Below, one piece after another: positions 1 to 7,778 of a DNA stretch of 22,158 bases (the first letter of the stretch is position 1; each line of letters begins with the position of its first letter). Where the stretch lies: positions 1 through 22,158 of the forward strand of contig SGPL01000537.1 of the NCBI GenBank assembly GCA_004802705.1, read 5' to 3'. The stretch is from Bondarzewia mesenterica (lineage: Eukaryota > Basidiomycota > Agaricomycetes > Russulales > Bondarzewiaceae). The translations under genes and the position numbers were made by a program. Under the pieces are notes generated by a model. It did not search any database and had not been told where the DNA came from. It was given only the letters and a program-made list of their open reading frames with translations.

Positions 1-341
1 AGGGGGCCTGCTAAAACCCAGACTCCTTCCCGCCCTAAGTTGAGTGGAGGGGGTTAATTGCGAGGGTATGTGACTCGATGCTTTGTATGTGACACCAATC
101 ACGTGCTTATTCCTAGACTTGGCCAATTTATCCCCCTCAACTCTCCTAAGGGACTGGCAAGAAATGGACGGTGGCGCAAGCTCGGGAATTGCCGAGCGTG
201 ATAATGCGTCTCTCGAGAGCTCGAGTGAAATTGCAATGACTGAGTGTCGAACCAGCGACCTCGCCAAAAACATTTTTGCGCGTTGACCATTAGGCAACAA
301 GAGCATATAATAGTTTTCTAATAAATCAATATCACACATAA
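1..341 (+). repeat. Left arm of the inverted repeat
   Basis: Pairs base-for-base with 486-826 (coordinates of paired bases sum to about 827). It includes the minus-strand tRNA-like promoter boxes. Short open frames here are mirror copies of those in the right arm and are not considered genes. Confidence 0.85.
242..297 (-). promoter_or_regulatory. tRNA-like pol III internal promoter, left arm
   Basis: Mirror image of the right-arm promoter: B box at 242-253 and A box at 285-297, both on the minus strand. Transcription would run outward to the left, so the two arms have divergent promoters. Confidence 0.55.
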
Positions 342-485
342 ATTAACCTTGCACTCCTTGATGTGTGCCCTAATGACTACCATGATTCACAATATTTTTC
401 AAATAAGTTGTCATAACTCCTGCTATTAAAATTCCTTCAGTTGCCTTGATACTTTGTTTGCAGTTGGATGGGAATGCTCAGTCAA

Positions 486-826
486 CATATGTGTGATATG
501 AATCTGTTAGGGAACTATTATATGCTCTTGTTGCCTAATGGTCAATGCGCAAAAATGTTTTTGGCGAGGTCGCTGGTTCGACACTCAGTCATTGCAATTT
601 CACTCGAGCTCTCGAGAGACGCATTATCACGCTCGGCAATTCCCGAGCTTGCGCCACCGTCCATTTCTTGCCAGTCCCTTAGGAGAGTTGAGGGGGATAA
701 ATTGGCCAATCTAGGAATAAGCACGTGATTGGTGTCACATACAAAGCATCGAGTCACATACCCTCGCAATTAACCCCCTCCACTCAACTTAGGGCGGGAA
801 GGAGTCTGGGTTTTAGCAGGCCCCCT
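486..826 (-). repeat. Right arm of the inverted repeat
   Basis: Reverse complement of the left arm. It ends in GCAGGCCCCCT at 826; the sequence that follows (GCATATCCC) has no counterpart inside the window. Confidence 0.85.
531..586 (+). promoter_or_regulatory. tRNA-like pol III internal promoter (A and B boxes), right arm
   Basis: TTGCCTAATGGTC at 531-543 resembles the tRNA A box, and GGTTCGACACTC at 575-586 matches the B box GGTTCGANTCC at its first eight positions. The spacing (about 31 nt between boxes) is tRNA-like. The T stem pairs poorly, so this is a tRNA-derived promoter, not a functional tRNA gene. Transcription would run outward, to the right. Confidence 0.55.
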
Positions 827-1055
827 GCATATCCCTATAAATGTTGCATCCTAATGCGGATGGATATGACCTCCAAATTTGGTCTACGTTGTATCATAAT
901 GCAGACGGAAGGGCCAAAATGTTCAGAATTGTCCGATCTGAGGCCTTACGAAGAGGGGTCCGTCGGTGGCAATGTTGTATCCACATCACGAAATATATGA
1001 TGGTATGAAAAGACTAGATAAACCCTTCTAAACCAAATAAAAACTAAAAAATCCG
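827..1055. other. Unassigned stretch with a short imperfect repeat
   Basis: No convincing gene. Two related 21-mers (GTTGCATCCTAATGCGGATGG at 843-863 and a copy with four differences at 888-908, spacing 45 bp) are the only visible structure. A possible third partial copy lies near 973. Confidence 0.3.
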
Positions 1056-1433
1056 TTATTCTGATACATGGTCCGATAGCGCTATATAAGCGACGTCAAG
1101 GTAGCTCGATTTGGCAAAGTCCACAGGACTGGCCCAGATCTGACAACGGCTGGTAGTGTCTCCCGCAAAGGTAATAAAGTAACAATGATATCTTGTATTG
1201 TAATCAACGTCGAGGTTGATGGGTTCGGCCATCGCCATCACAATGATATTTCTTGCAATATCTCCCAGAAAGCTAAAAATTCAGCAAGAATGTCTCGCAT
1301 TATAATCAACGTCAAAGTTGATGGCTTCGGGCATTGCCATCACAATGCGATATGTTGGGCACACCAGCCAGCTTGTTGTGCGAATGTCAACAGTACCAGG
1401 GTAGACAATATATCTTAGTGTTGGCGAGTAGGG
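1056..1433 (-). pseudogene. Unrecognised coding relic with in-frame 34-residue tandem repeat
   Basis: The minus frame from 1433 to the TAA at 1056-1058 is open except for one TGA at 1281-1283. It contains two tandem copies of a 102-bp unit (about 1260-1361 and 1158-1259). Both copies keep the same reading frame: VMAMPEAINFDVDYNARH in the upstream copy and VMAMAEPINLDVDYNTRY in the downstream one. Differences between the copies are often conservative, which suggests past selection on protein. The amino-terminal part before the repeats (YSPTLRYIVYPGTVDIR) also reads like protein. No start codon is evident and a TGA at 1434-1436 closes the frame upstream, so exons may be missing. I do not recognise the family. 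Confidence 0.45.
1158..1361 (-). repeat. Two 102-bp tandem repeat units
   Basis: Copy 1158-1259 and copy 1260-1361 align without gaps over most of their length. Conserved cores are TAATCAACGTC at 1201-1211 and 1303-1313, and CATCACAATG. The period is an exact multiple of three. Confidence 0.75.
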
Positions 1434-1778
1434 TCAGAGATACCACTCCGATATTTATTAACCACAAATGTCACATTGTCGATTTCTGTTCAAATGAATA
1501 ACTGATCCCAACCCGATCAATCATGCTGATGGACTATTGTCATCGCCCAATCAGTGTTGCGGTATGCATTGATCAACTGTCTGAATTGCATTCATTCGCG
1601 ATCATCAGCAAGAATTGTGAATTCTGTTCGTTTGACGTCAGATGCATTGCTGATGGCTCCATTTATGCAATCCAGCCCGAATTCAACCAGCCTGATCAAA
1701 AAGTGGGACAGATATATCATTTGATAACACCTGAGGGTGCATCACATTCTAACGGTGTATGCTACTGTAATCTGCGTC
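1434..1778. other. Intergenic, no supported feature
   Basis: Open frames exist on the plus strand (from 1523), but they run into the antisense of the DUF6698-like gene and end in a proline-rich stretch that is only the complement of its alanine/glycine-rich tail. I see no gene here. Confidence 0.4.
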
Positions 1779-1937
1779 CTACATCGCTCTGGTACCAGCA
1801 GCACCAGCATTACTCTCATCATCACCTGGCATCGTGTTGCCTCCTCCCCTTCCCCCGGCCGCCACTGCCGCTGCCGCCGCCCTCATCACTGCCCTTTTCT
1901 CTTTAATTCTAGCCAATGCGCTGTTCTTGGAGACTGG

Positions 1938-1940
1938 TCA
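1938..1940 (-). other. Premature TGA in the DUF6698-like gene
   Basis: After SYSTAQ the frame reads TGA, then stays open in the same frame (PVSKNSALARIKEKRA) for about 52 codons to a TAG at 1779-1781. CGA (Arg) to TGA is one C-to-T change. Confidence 0.65.
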
Positions 1941-2232
1941 TTGAGCCGTTGAATAGCTCGGAAAGATTTGCCTAGAGATATGTCAATTTCAGCTCTCAAA
2001 AGGTAAAAGACATCCAACGAAGACCTACCGATTCCACCACACTATAAGAGCACTCACCTCCTCCTGCTCCTCGATATCCTCAAATAACTCAAGGATCGAG
2101 GTATAAAAATGCTCCGAGTCCGTCACTGTATCAGTTCTGGAGAAAACGGGGGACAACGTCAAGGCGAATTGCACCTGTGCACAACACGATCACTCATTAC
2201 AGCACTATCTAGGATAGAATCAGAAGACATAC

Positions 2233-2235
2233 CTA
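2233..2235 (-). other. Premature TAG at an exon end in the DUF6698-like gene
   Basis: The exon reads ASIAYIAT then TAG, directly before a good donor (GTATGT at 2232-2227). The next exon resumes VQFALTLSPVFSRTDT in the matching phase. CAG to TAG is one C-to-T change. Confidence 0.6.
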
Positions 2236-3540
2236 CGTTGCGATGTATGCAATGGATGCCGGAGTCACGCGAGTCATCCCATGGATGCGTGCATTGCCCG
2301 CACACGTGGCTCTCGGCTTCTTATCGACTGAGCTTGGAGACGTGAAAATGTGTTTGTAGGCCTGCAATTCTTGCTGCATTAGCATTTTGAGCCCCGTCAA
2401 GAGTCAATGTGGTACTCACCGCTATGAGAAGCGCACCTCGAAAGAGCCCATTCCACGGATCTTCTGGATCATAGGCCTCTCCACTATAGAGAACGATTGG
2501 CCACTGATCACCGGCGATCACCACTTCTCCATTGCGAAGCTGCTCTTTGATCCTGGAGAGAAGAGAGTAGATGTGAGTATGAGTGGCAAGACCGAGTCGA
2601 AGAACTTACTCGCCACTGGACCAATCCATTCCAGCGGGATACAGCAGTGCGCTGGTGCGATCATGATGAAAACCACGATCGCTTTGATGTTGCAAGCCAG
2701 AGGAGGATTGAGCGATTGACCCCGAGGCATGATCCAATCGATGATGGCACCCTTAAGCCCCTTCGTATCATCAGATCTCGCGCAAGATGCACCCTTTTGT
2801 AACTGAGAAGTACAAATCAAGGGACAGACCAGATGTTCAACACCAACACTTGAGGACTTACAAGCTCAGCGATTTGGACAAGGTCATCCTCGGAGCCATT
2901 CATCAGTCGTTCTTCGAGTCCAGGGATTGACTGCAAAAGAGTGCTGAAGACTTGATGCTTCCTTCGTTCCTTGGGAGGAGCAATCAGTACGCCATCTTCG
3001 TCGCACAACCAAATTGCACGAACTCAGCGGTGAAGTTCTCCTCAGGCTGCTCAGCGAGCTCGCCCATGCGGAGAAGGCCATTCGTAAGGAGAGTTTTTAT
3101 GTTGGTGAGAGCGTGCACTGTACGACCGAAATGGTGGTCGTGGTGGATCAGGGGGTCCGAGAGGGATCTGTCAGGTTGTTCATAAGTTTTTCCCCACAAA
3201 GTCAGAGCCACGACTCACGCTTTCTTCCTTGGGCCTAAATGCAGTGCACCCTCTTGAGAGCGACTGCGAGGATTATTGTCGCTGGCCAATTCAGACATTG
3301 TGGACACGCAAGATTGTACTTCCGGTGGTTTAGACTTTCGGGAATGGTGAAGGGAGATAGCGGTCGATGATCAGGGATCCAAGGCCAGGTTAAATACGAC
3401 TTAGGCTGCTGAGTGCGCTTCGATGTCTTATTGAGTCCGATGGTGATCTGCACCTGCAATATTTGGACGGGTCCCGGGCTTAAGTCAATCGAGCCGCAAA
3501 GAAAAGCATGGGATGAATGGATGCACAAGATACCCACAGA

Positions 3541-3608
3541 GCGCCTGTGAGTGGAATAGAGCGCCCGTGAGTGGAATAGAGCACCTGCGAGTGGATTAGA
3601 GCGCCTGT
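3541..3608. repeat. 20-bp tandem repeat, 3.4 copies
   Basis: Units at 3541-3560, 3561-3580 and 3581-3600 (consensus GCGCCTGTGAGTGGAATAGA) plus a partial copy at 3601-3608. Units differ by one to four bases. Confidence 0.9.
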
Positions 3609-3653
3609 TATCATGTCTATGTTCACCCGTACTCTGCAGAATTTTGCTATGCT

Positions 3654-3663
3654 ATGCGCGCAT
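3654..3663. promoter_or_regulatory. Palindrome ATGCGCGCAT, copy 1
   Basis: Perfect 10-bp palindrome. The same flanking T and G occur in copy 2 (TATGCGCGCATG). Confidence 0.4.
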
Positions 3664-3767
3664 GCCATCGTCAAGCAGCTATGACTCATCGGTATGGAGT
3701 TGATGGACAAACGAGCGCACCAAAGTGCCCGTCAGCGCGCTTTCCCCACAGGTGCTCGCCAGGCTGT

Positions 3768-3777
3768 ATGCGCGCAT
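3768..3777. promoter_or_regulatory. Palindrome ATGCGCGCAT, copy 2
   Basis: Identical to copy 1, 114 bp downstream and 73 bp before the ATG of the plus gene. It could be a dimeric-protein binding site; this is inference from symmetry and position only. Confidence 0.4.
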
Positions 3778-3802
3778 GTCAGTCGTCGTTATGTCGTTGA
3801 AT

Positions 3803-3809
3803 TATAAAA
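3803..3809 (+). promoter_or_regulatory. TATA box of the small Cys-rich gene
   Basis: TATAAAA lies 38 bp before the ATG at 3841, a spacing that would give a very short 5' leader. Confidence 0.45.
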
Positions 3810-3840
3810 AGTTTTACAAAACTTCGTCAAACTCCACCCA

Positions 3841-4373
3841 ATGCTGCCTCACTTCCTACTCATGCCTATACAACCCCACTCGAGACTCGCTCAAACAATC
3901 GACGATGACCTGCGCAAGATCAGAAACTCAGACAGCATGGTCCTCCAGTACGACCCCATCGATGAAGGCCTCAAGCCCTGGTTCTGGTTTGTCTTTCTCC
4001 TTATGATAGGCGTTCGCTAGCTTACAGTTATACTAGGCCTGTGAATATGGCGGGTGAGCACATCATGCCTAAGGACTTCCTTAAACACCGCCGTATGCAT
4101 GATATGCGTGGTCCGTGCTGTCTGTGCCCGAGGTACCCTAACTCAGGGGCGTGGAAAGAGATGGCTATATATGTCGCCCACCGTGGTCAATTCGCTGGCG
4201 AATGGGTCGCCTCTTGCACCAGCAGCCAGTGTGATTATCTCGGTGAGTCACCTTGATCTACAAGCATGAAGGTACTCAGCAACTTGACTTACGCTACTTA
4301 TTCAGTCCCTATCGAGCGCATCTACCTGAGGCGAGAGGTCCCCACCAAGCACTATACCTCGCGATGTACGTGA
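3841..4373 (+). CDS. Small zinc-ribbon-like Cys-rich protein, three exons
   Basis: Proposed exons are 3841-3986, 4037-4242 and 4306-4373, giving 139 residues. Intron 1 (50 nt, GTTTGT..CTAG) and intron 2 (63 nt, GTGAGT..TTCAG) keep phase. Exon 1 contains HSRLAQTIDDDLRKIRNSDS and ends at KPWFW. Exon 2 holds PCCLCPRYPNSGAWKEMAIY and, further on, ASCTSSQCDYL, which looks like a four-Cys metal site (C-x2-C then C-x4-C). Exon 3 continues VPIERIYLRREVPTKHY. The splice junctions rejoin a sensible frame, which supports the model. Its tail overlaps the tail of the minus gene at 4352-5234 by 22 bp. I recognise the style of fungal repeat-associated proteins but cannot name a family. The first intron's donor is not ideal, so intactness is uncertain. 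Confidence 0.55.
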
Positions 4374-5234
4374 TCAGCTCCTGCGCTCAGATGAGACAAG
4401 TGGGAACTCATCTGCTGTTTTGTTGCGGCATAGATGACAGCGAGCCGATTCCTGCCTGAGTCGTCCTGACTGACAAGGCACTCCGGAGGTCCAGAGTTCG
4501 TCGTGCGTTTCCCTCGTCAATAAATCTCTAGATGGTAAACTGATAAGTATGCAGTGTTCAACGCAAGCCTCACGATACCGACATCCTGTCCACCGGGGCG
4601 CAAGCCTCCCACTCTTGTTAGCCAGATCCTGCGGCTCGACTCCAGCATTCGACCCGGGCTGACCATGCAGCACTTTGAAAGTTTGTTCGCAAGATGCGGT
4701 CATTGTGATTTGGTTATGACCCGAAGGGTCCTTGATCTCCACAAATGCAGTGCAGCTGAAGTGGACGGTGGGCACGAGGTGATTGATCTTACTATAAACA
4801 GTGACTGAGAAAGACTCGAGACTCATCTTCCCATATATCTGAGATGATAAAACATTAGTGAGATCTTGGGACAAGCGAATAAGAACTCACAGACTTCATC
4901 GCAGAGTCGATCGGAGACGTCGTGAAAGTGCGGATGTCATCACGATAAAGGGAGTTCTCAGGTATATCCTCCGACAATTGGGTTTGTAGTGCAGGACACA
5001 GTACCTGCAATCGCTGTCAATCTATCATATACGAGTCTGCGAGTGCGAGCCAGCTAACCCATGAATGACACCCACTAACTTGGTAAAAAAACATTCATTG
5101 ACTTCTGTGTTTCTGAGCATGACTCTCTCACAGCACCCTTCCTCACTAACATTCTTCATCTCCCGTTTCAAGAACACAGACAGTGACTTTGCATCGCAAA
5201 CTTTGGCCAGTTTTCCAGTAGCTAAGTATGCCAT
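4352..5234 (-). pseudogene. Unnamed Agaricomycete family protein, damaged four-exon gene
   Basis: Start ATG at 5232-5234. Exons by eye: 5234-5059, 5004-4891, 4838-4586 and 4512-4352. Motifs: MAYLATGKLAKVCDAK, FFTKLVGVIHG, SEDIPENSLYRDDIRTFT, YGKMSLESFSVTVYSK, HFSCTAFVEIKDPSGH, VEPQDLANKSGR, then SQDDSGRNRLAVIYAATKQQ and a short tail ending HREV. The intron at 4839-4890 is canonical. Two faults appear. The exon 1/2 junction (donor at 5058, acceptor at 5005) is one base out of phase with the clearly coding exon 2. The donor after PRWT reads GATGTC instead of GTATGT, so intron 3 (4513-4585) cannot be spliced normally. It may be a fresh pseudogene or have an alternative splice form. Function unknown. 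It forms a three-gene block with the DUF6698-like gene and the Cys-rich gene. Confidence 0.6.
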
Positions 5235-5585
5235 GGTCTTCAAGTCTACTTTTGTTTTCTTTTGTTTTTATGAATGCTACTCTACTGTTTGTCTATGCTA
5301 GGTAACCAGGTAACATTCAGAAAGAGGGCAGGGGGAGAATCGGGACGACGACGACACCATAGCAGATGAGAGAAGAGGGGGTGATGAAGGTAAAGAGAGA
5401 AAGAAGAAAGACGCCCTTAGCTCGGACGACCCATATTATAGGATGGATTGACTCATCAGTTTTCACGTCAGATGGCTATCTCGATGGGTCACCTTCCAGC
5501 GCATCATGATTGCGCTCTTCTCCAAGTTCAACGGTGTATATATTCTACAGTGTGCTGCATGTCGTGCAGTTCGCACTTTTCGTCC
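5235..5585. other. Intergenic with purine-rich tract and TATA box
   Basis: A plus-strand purine-rich stretch runs from about 5319 to 5411 and includes a short GAC triplet run at 5343-5354. Upstream of the minus gene (start 5234) it is a possible promoter element. TATATATT at 5537-5544 may serve the plus gene that follows. Confidence 0.35.
5537..5544 (+). promoter_or_regulatory. Candidate TATA box of the coiled-coil gene
   Basis: TATATATT lies 49 bp before an in-frame ATG at 5586 and 112 bp before the ATG at 5649 that has the better context. Confidence 0.35.
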
Positions 5586-5648
5586 ATGAAGGAAAAAGCA
5601 CTACGTCGTTTTCCTCCTTTCCGATTTGCCTTTCGCTCGGGCCCAACC

Positions 5649-6466
5649 ATGGGGCACACCACACCAATCGAATCTCATCTTGAGCCCCATATTCTCTCTC
5701 CTCCAGCCTTACCACCATCCCCGCATCCCGCTGCTCTCCAAACTCAAGCAATTCTGGAACCTCCCCGGTCTCAGCTGGGATCATCGGAGAATCTTCCTGT
5801 CCTTCAGGATGAGGATGACGTGGACTCGATCGATAATATTGTGTCGTCTCAGCTGGGATCATCGGAGAATCTTCCTGTTTTTCAAGATGAGGACGGCGTG
5901 GACTCGATCGATAATATTGTGTCGTATGATCCTAAGCACACTGGGGTAAGTCTAGGGTGTCCACACATAATCGCCTAACTACCATGTTTGGTTACTTTCA
6001 GCTCCCACCAGTGGATGCATTATTCAAGCTATCTAAAGACTTCCTGCACTCACCAGAAGGGGCCGCCAAGATGCTCGCTATCGTGTTTAGCATGCGCGAT
6101 GAACACTTGGCTCAAAAGCGCCGCGCCGAGAAGAGAATAAAACACGTCACTCTGCAAAGGGAGATGTGGGAGGCGGAGTTGGAGAAGGCAGAGGAAGAGT
6201 ACAGGTGGATGGTGAAGAGTAGTGGCATTGTTACCGTCGAACACTTGGCTCAAAAGCAACTCACCGAGAAGGCAACCCAATACATGACTCTGCAAAAGGA
6301 GATGTGGGAGGCGGAGTTGGAGGCGGCAGAGAAAGACTGCGGGCGGATGATAATAAGTATGGGCGTTGTTATCGTCACACTGTGCAATAGGGGAATGCTA
6401 GTCATGATGCCGCCCTTGTCTGTGTCGTCGGATGAACAGAGCGACGTCGAAGAAGAATATGATTAG
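5649..6466 (+). CDS. Coiled-coil protein built from two internal tandem duplications
   Basis: Exons 5649-5945 and 6002-6466 give 253 residues. The 56-nt intron (5946-6001) has GTAAGT and TTTCAG and keeps phase. The ATG at 5649 has a good context (AACCATGG); an upstream in-frame ATG at 5586 would add 21 residues. Exon 1 is proline-rich, then has two copies of a 26-residue acidic unit (SSENLPVLQDEDDVDSI and SSENLPVFQDEDGVDSI). Exon 2 starts LPPVDALFKLSKDFLHSPEG and carries two copies of a 46-residue charged helix (EHLAQKRRAEKRIKHVTLQR, EMWEAELEKAEEEYRWM), likely a coiled coil. A hydrophobic patch (SMGVVIVTLCNRGMLVMM) and an acidic tail follow. No stop or frameshift is seen. The family is unknown to me; similar structural repeats occur in many unrelated proteins. 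Confidence 0.6.
5769..5924 (+). repeat. 78-bp in-frame tandem duplication
   Basis: Units 5769-5846 and 5847-5924 differ by only a few bases, so this duplication is recent. It encodes the acidic 26-residue unit. Confidence 0.9.
6101..6376 (+). repeat. 138-bp in-frame tandem duplication
   Basis: Units 6101-6238 and 6239-6376 encode 46-residue helical repeats. They are more diverged than the 78-bp pair, so they arose earlier. Confidence 0.85.
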
Positions 6467-6930
6467 GTTTTTTGTTTTTTTTTGCTCACGGGTGGCTCCT
6501 TTTTTTTTTAATTTAAATAGCTTTAGCAATGCTGTCGTTTCTCGTACCTCACTTCGCCTCTCTTTCCCTCCAGACGACTTATGTTGACTATCTGTTGTAT
6601 GACTAGTTTTTGATCGACTAATATCATGTCCGGTGTCTTCCGGAGCACACATAACATTTGCGAGAGATAAAAGACGTGAAATTGGGGATCTCACAAAGAG
6701 GGTCATTTGCTGTACCTTGAAATTAATACACAAATACTGATAACAAGTGGAATTTGAACACAAAACATACAGTGAGAGGAGTCATGCTAGAGGTCATCAT
6801 CGAGCTCATCAGTAAATAATTCCCCATCCTCGTCCTCCTCGCCGCTCTGGCCAGCTTCATCGGCCCACCACTCCTGATCGCGAGTCTCCAAAGTTAACTC
6901 CTCGGGATTGACATCTGAATCCATGACATC
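6467..6930. other. Intergenic region with T-rich tracts after the coiled-coil gene
   Basis: T-runs at 6469-6482 and 6501-6510 follow directly after the stop and would suit 3' end formation. The minus strand of 6787-6940 reads an acidic frame (ETRDQEWWADEAGQSGEED), which could be the tail of a lost gene; the frame then runs into the antisense of the retroelement relic. No supported gene. Confidence 0.3.
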
Positions 6931-7278
6931 TTCCATCGGTCGAAACCCAGCTCGCTCATCCTTATGCGATATAGTGCGATTGAGAAGTCCCTCAACCGCA
7001 AGATGTGACCTCGCTATACTGGTCCACTCGTGGTTATCTCTAGAAACTGCGGTGGTGCTTATATCCTCTGCGAACTTGATGGCTCTGTTTATGATCGCCC
7101 TGTTGCTGCCTTCCGTATCATCCCCTACTTCGCTCGCCAATCCATCCCCCTTCCCGACCTCGACCAGCTACTTGATATTTCTGCACAACGTCTTCAAGAA
7201 CTCGAAGCCTCACCCATTGCCGATCCTGAGGCCCTGGATGATGACCTCATGACCTCGCAGGATGAAGATCTCGACTAG
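6931..7278 (+). pseudogene. Ty3/gypsy polyprotein C-terminus (after integrase core)
   Basis: The plus frame reads LILMRYSAIEKSLNRKM, a TGA at 7006-7008, then PRYTGPLVVISRNCGGAYIL, ELDGSVYDRPVAAFRIIPYF and ARQSIPLPD, ending in an acidic tail and TAG at 7276-7278. This is the typical end of Ty3/gypsy integrases in Agaricomycetes, where the N-R-K-x-x-P-R-Y-x-G-P module follows the catalytic core. The TGA is one C-to-T step from CGA. Nothing of reverse transcriptase or the integrase core remains upstream. The acidic tail is intact and is followed by a polypurine-tract-like sequence. Confidence 0.8.
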
Positions 7279-7309
7279 GCCTGACAAAACCTTCTCCCCC
7301 ATATACTTG

Positions 7310-7346
7310 TGACTGAGGACAGTCAATATTTCAGTTGCGAGGAGGA
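7310..7346 (+). repeat. Retroelement post-ORF/polypurine-like sequence, copy 1
   Basis: TGACTGAGGACAGTCAATAT followed by TTCAGTTGCGAGGAGG. Lies 32 bp after the integrase stop, where a Ty3/gypsy polypurine tract is expected. Closely related to 9321-9357. Confidence 0.6.
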
Positions 7347-7778
7347 TCGATACTCGTGACATTCTCATTTTCTCACTCCATTTCACCGCTACCTTTTCTG
7401 ATAATCTTCGCAAGACTTCGCAACCTCTTCGCCGATTCTTTTCGCATCACTAATACGTCACCGCCCCTTTCACATTCTGCGTTCCCTAAGTTGCATTAAC
7501 GATCCGATCAGATTTGCACAAACCTCCTAGGGTTTTATGGCCATGATGATCTACTGAGCCTTTCCCTATTTTTCTATTTTCTTATTTTGCTGTTTTACTT
7601 TGACTTTTTTTCTTCTTCTTTCTTTCCTTACTGGTTAGGTGTTTTCAGGCTTCAAAATCATCGCAAACATTGCATTCTCCGCATGAACACAATCAGAATG
7701 ATCGCAGCACATTTCTAGCATTACAAGTGAGAGGAGGGACTGCGCGATCTTCCAACCAAAACCAGGAAACCATCCCGT
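7347..7778. other. Pyrimidine-rich stretch, no gene seen
   Basis: Rich in C and T, with T-runs at about 7560-7630. It could be a decayed LTR following polypurine copy 1, but it does not visibly match the LTR-like block at 9357-10290. Confidence 0.3.

Larger units (their letters stand above)
1..826. mobile_element. Long palindromic (foldback/MITE-like) element
   Basis: Positions 1-341 are the reverse complement of 486-826. The outer ~290 bp of each arm are almost identical (one single-base shift near 120/705), and identity falls toward the centre. The loop is about 145 bp and shows only traces of pairing. No transposase is present, so if mobile it is non-autonomous. The outermost bases read AGGGGGCCTGC on the left and the complement on the right. 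The window begins exactly at the left end, so the element may extend further left, and no target-site duplication can be tested. Alternative: two SINE copies in head-to-head orientation; however the inverted homology continues past the tRNA-like head toward the centre, which favours one palindromic unit. Confidence 0.8.
1779..3298 (-). pseudogene. DUF6698-like protein, decayed multi-exon gene
   Basis: Start ATG at 3296-3298 (MSELASDNNPRSRSQE); exons rebuilt by eye are 3298-3219, 3167-3023, 2969-2862, 2802-2610, 2552-2420, one ending at 2233, 2174-2029 and 1971-1779. Introns are 51-59 nt. Recognisable motifs in order: DPLIHHDHHFGRTVHAL, PGLEERL, GDQWPIVLY, YDPEDPWNGLF, KHIFTSPSSV, NARIHGMT, FSRTDTVTDSE, WWNRQIFPSY, then an Ala/Gly-rich tail. 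This order matches the fungal DUF6698 family (function unknown; family name recalled, not searched). Four lesions break it: a missing G at the exon-2 donor (3023), a one-base loss near 2681-2684 that shifts frame between ACNIK and the expected DRGFHHD, TAG at 2233-2235 where Q is expected, and TGA at 1938-1940 where R is expected. It is therefore most likely a recent pseudogene. Confidence 0.8.
3299..3840. promoter_or_regulatory. Divergent intergenic region between two genes
   Basis: This 540-bp gap separates the start of the minus DUF6698-like gene (3298) from the start of the plus gene (3841). It holds a 20-bp tandem repeat, two identical palindromes and a TATA box for the plus gene. No TATA box for the minus gene is obvious. 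Confidence 0.5.

Noticed and set aside
531..600. Functional tRNA gene
   Set aside because: A and B boxes are present but the acceptor and T stems do not pair, and no plausible anticodon arm forms.
83..769. Short open frames in both arms of the inverted repeat (60-90 codons)
   Set aside because: They are mirror copies of each other in a non-coding palindrome with tRNA-like promoters; no protein-like motifs or start context.
1523..1906. 127-codon plus-strand open frame
   Set aside because: Its proline-rich end is the complement of the Ala/Gly-rich tail of the minus-strand DUF6698-like gene, and the rest shows no motif.
2387..2719. 110-codon plus-strand frame
   Set aside because: Antisense shadow of well-recognised DUF6698-like exons.
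6398..6763. 121-codon minus-strand frame
   Set aside because: Overlaps the end of the coiled-coil gene in antisense and depends on poly-T/poly-A runs for its Lys and Phe stretches.
6787..7140. 117-codon minus-strand frame ending in an acidic tail
   Set aside because: Its first half is antisense to the recognisable gypsy integrase tail. The acidic half (6787-6940) could be a fragment of a lost gene, but nothing else supports it.
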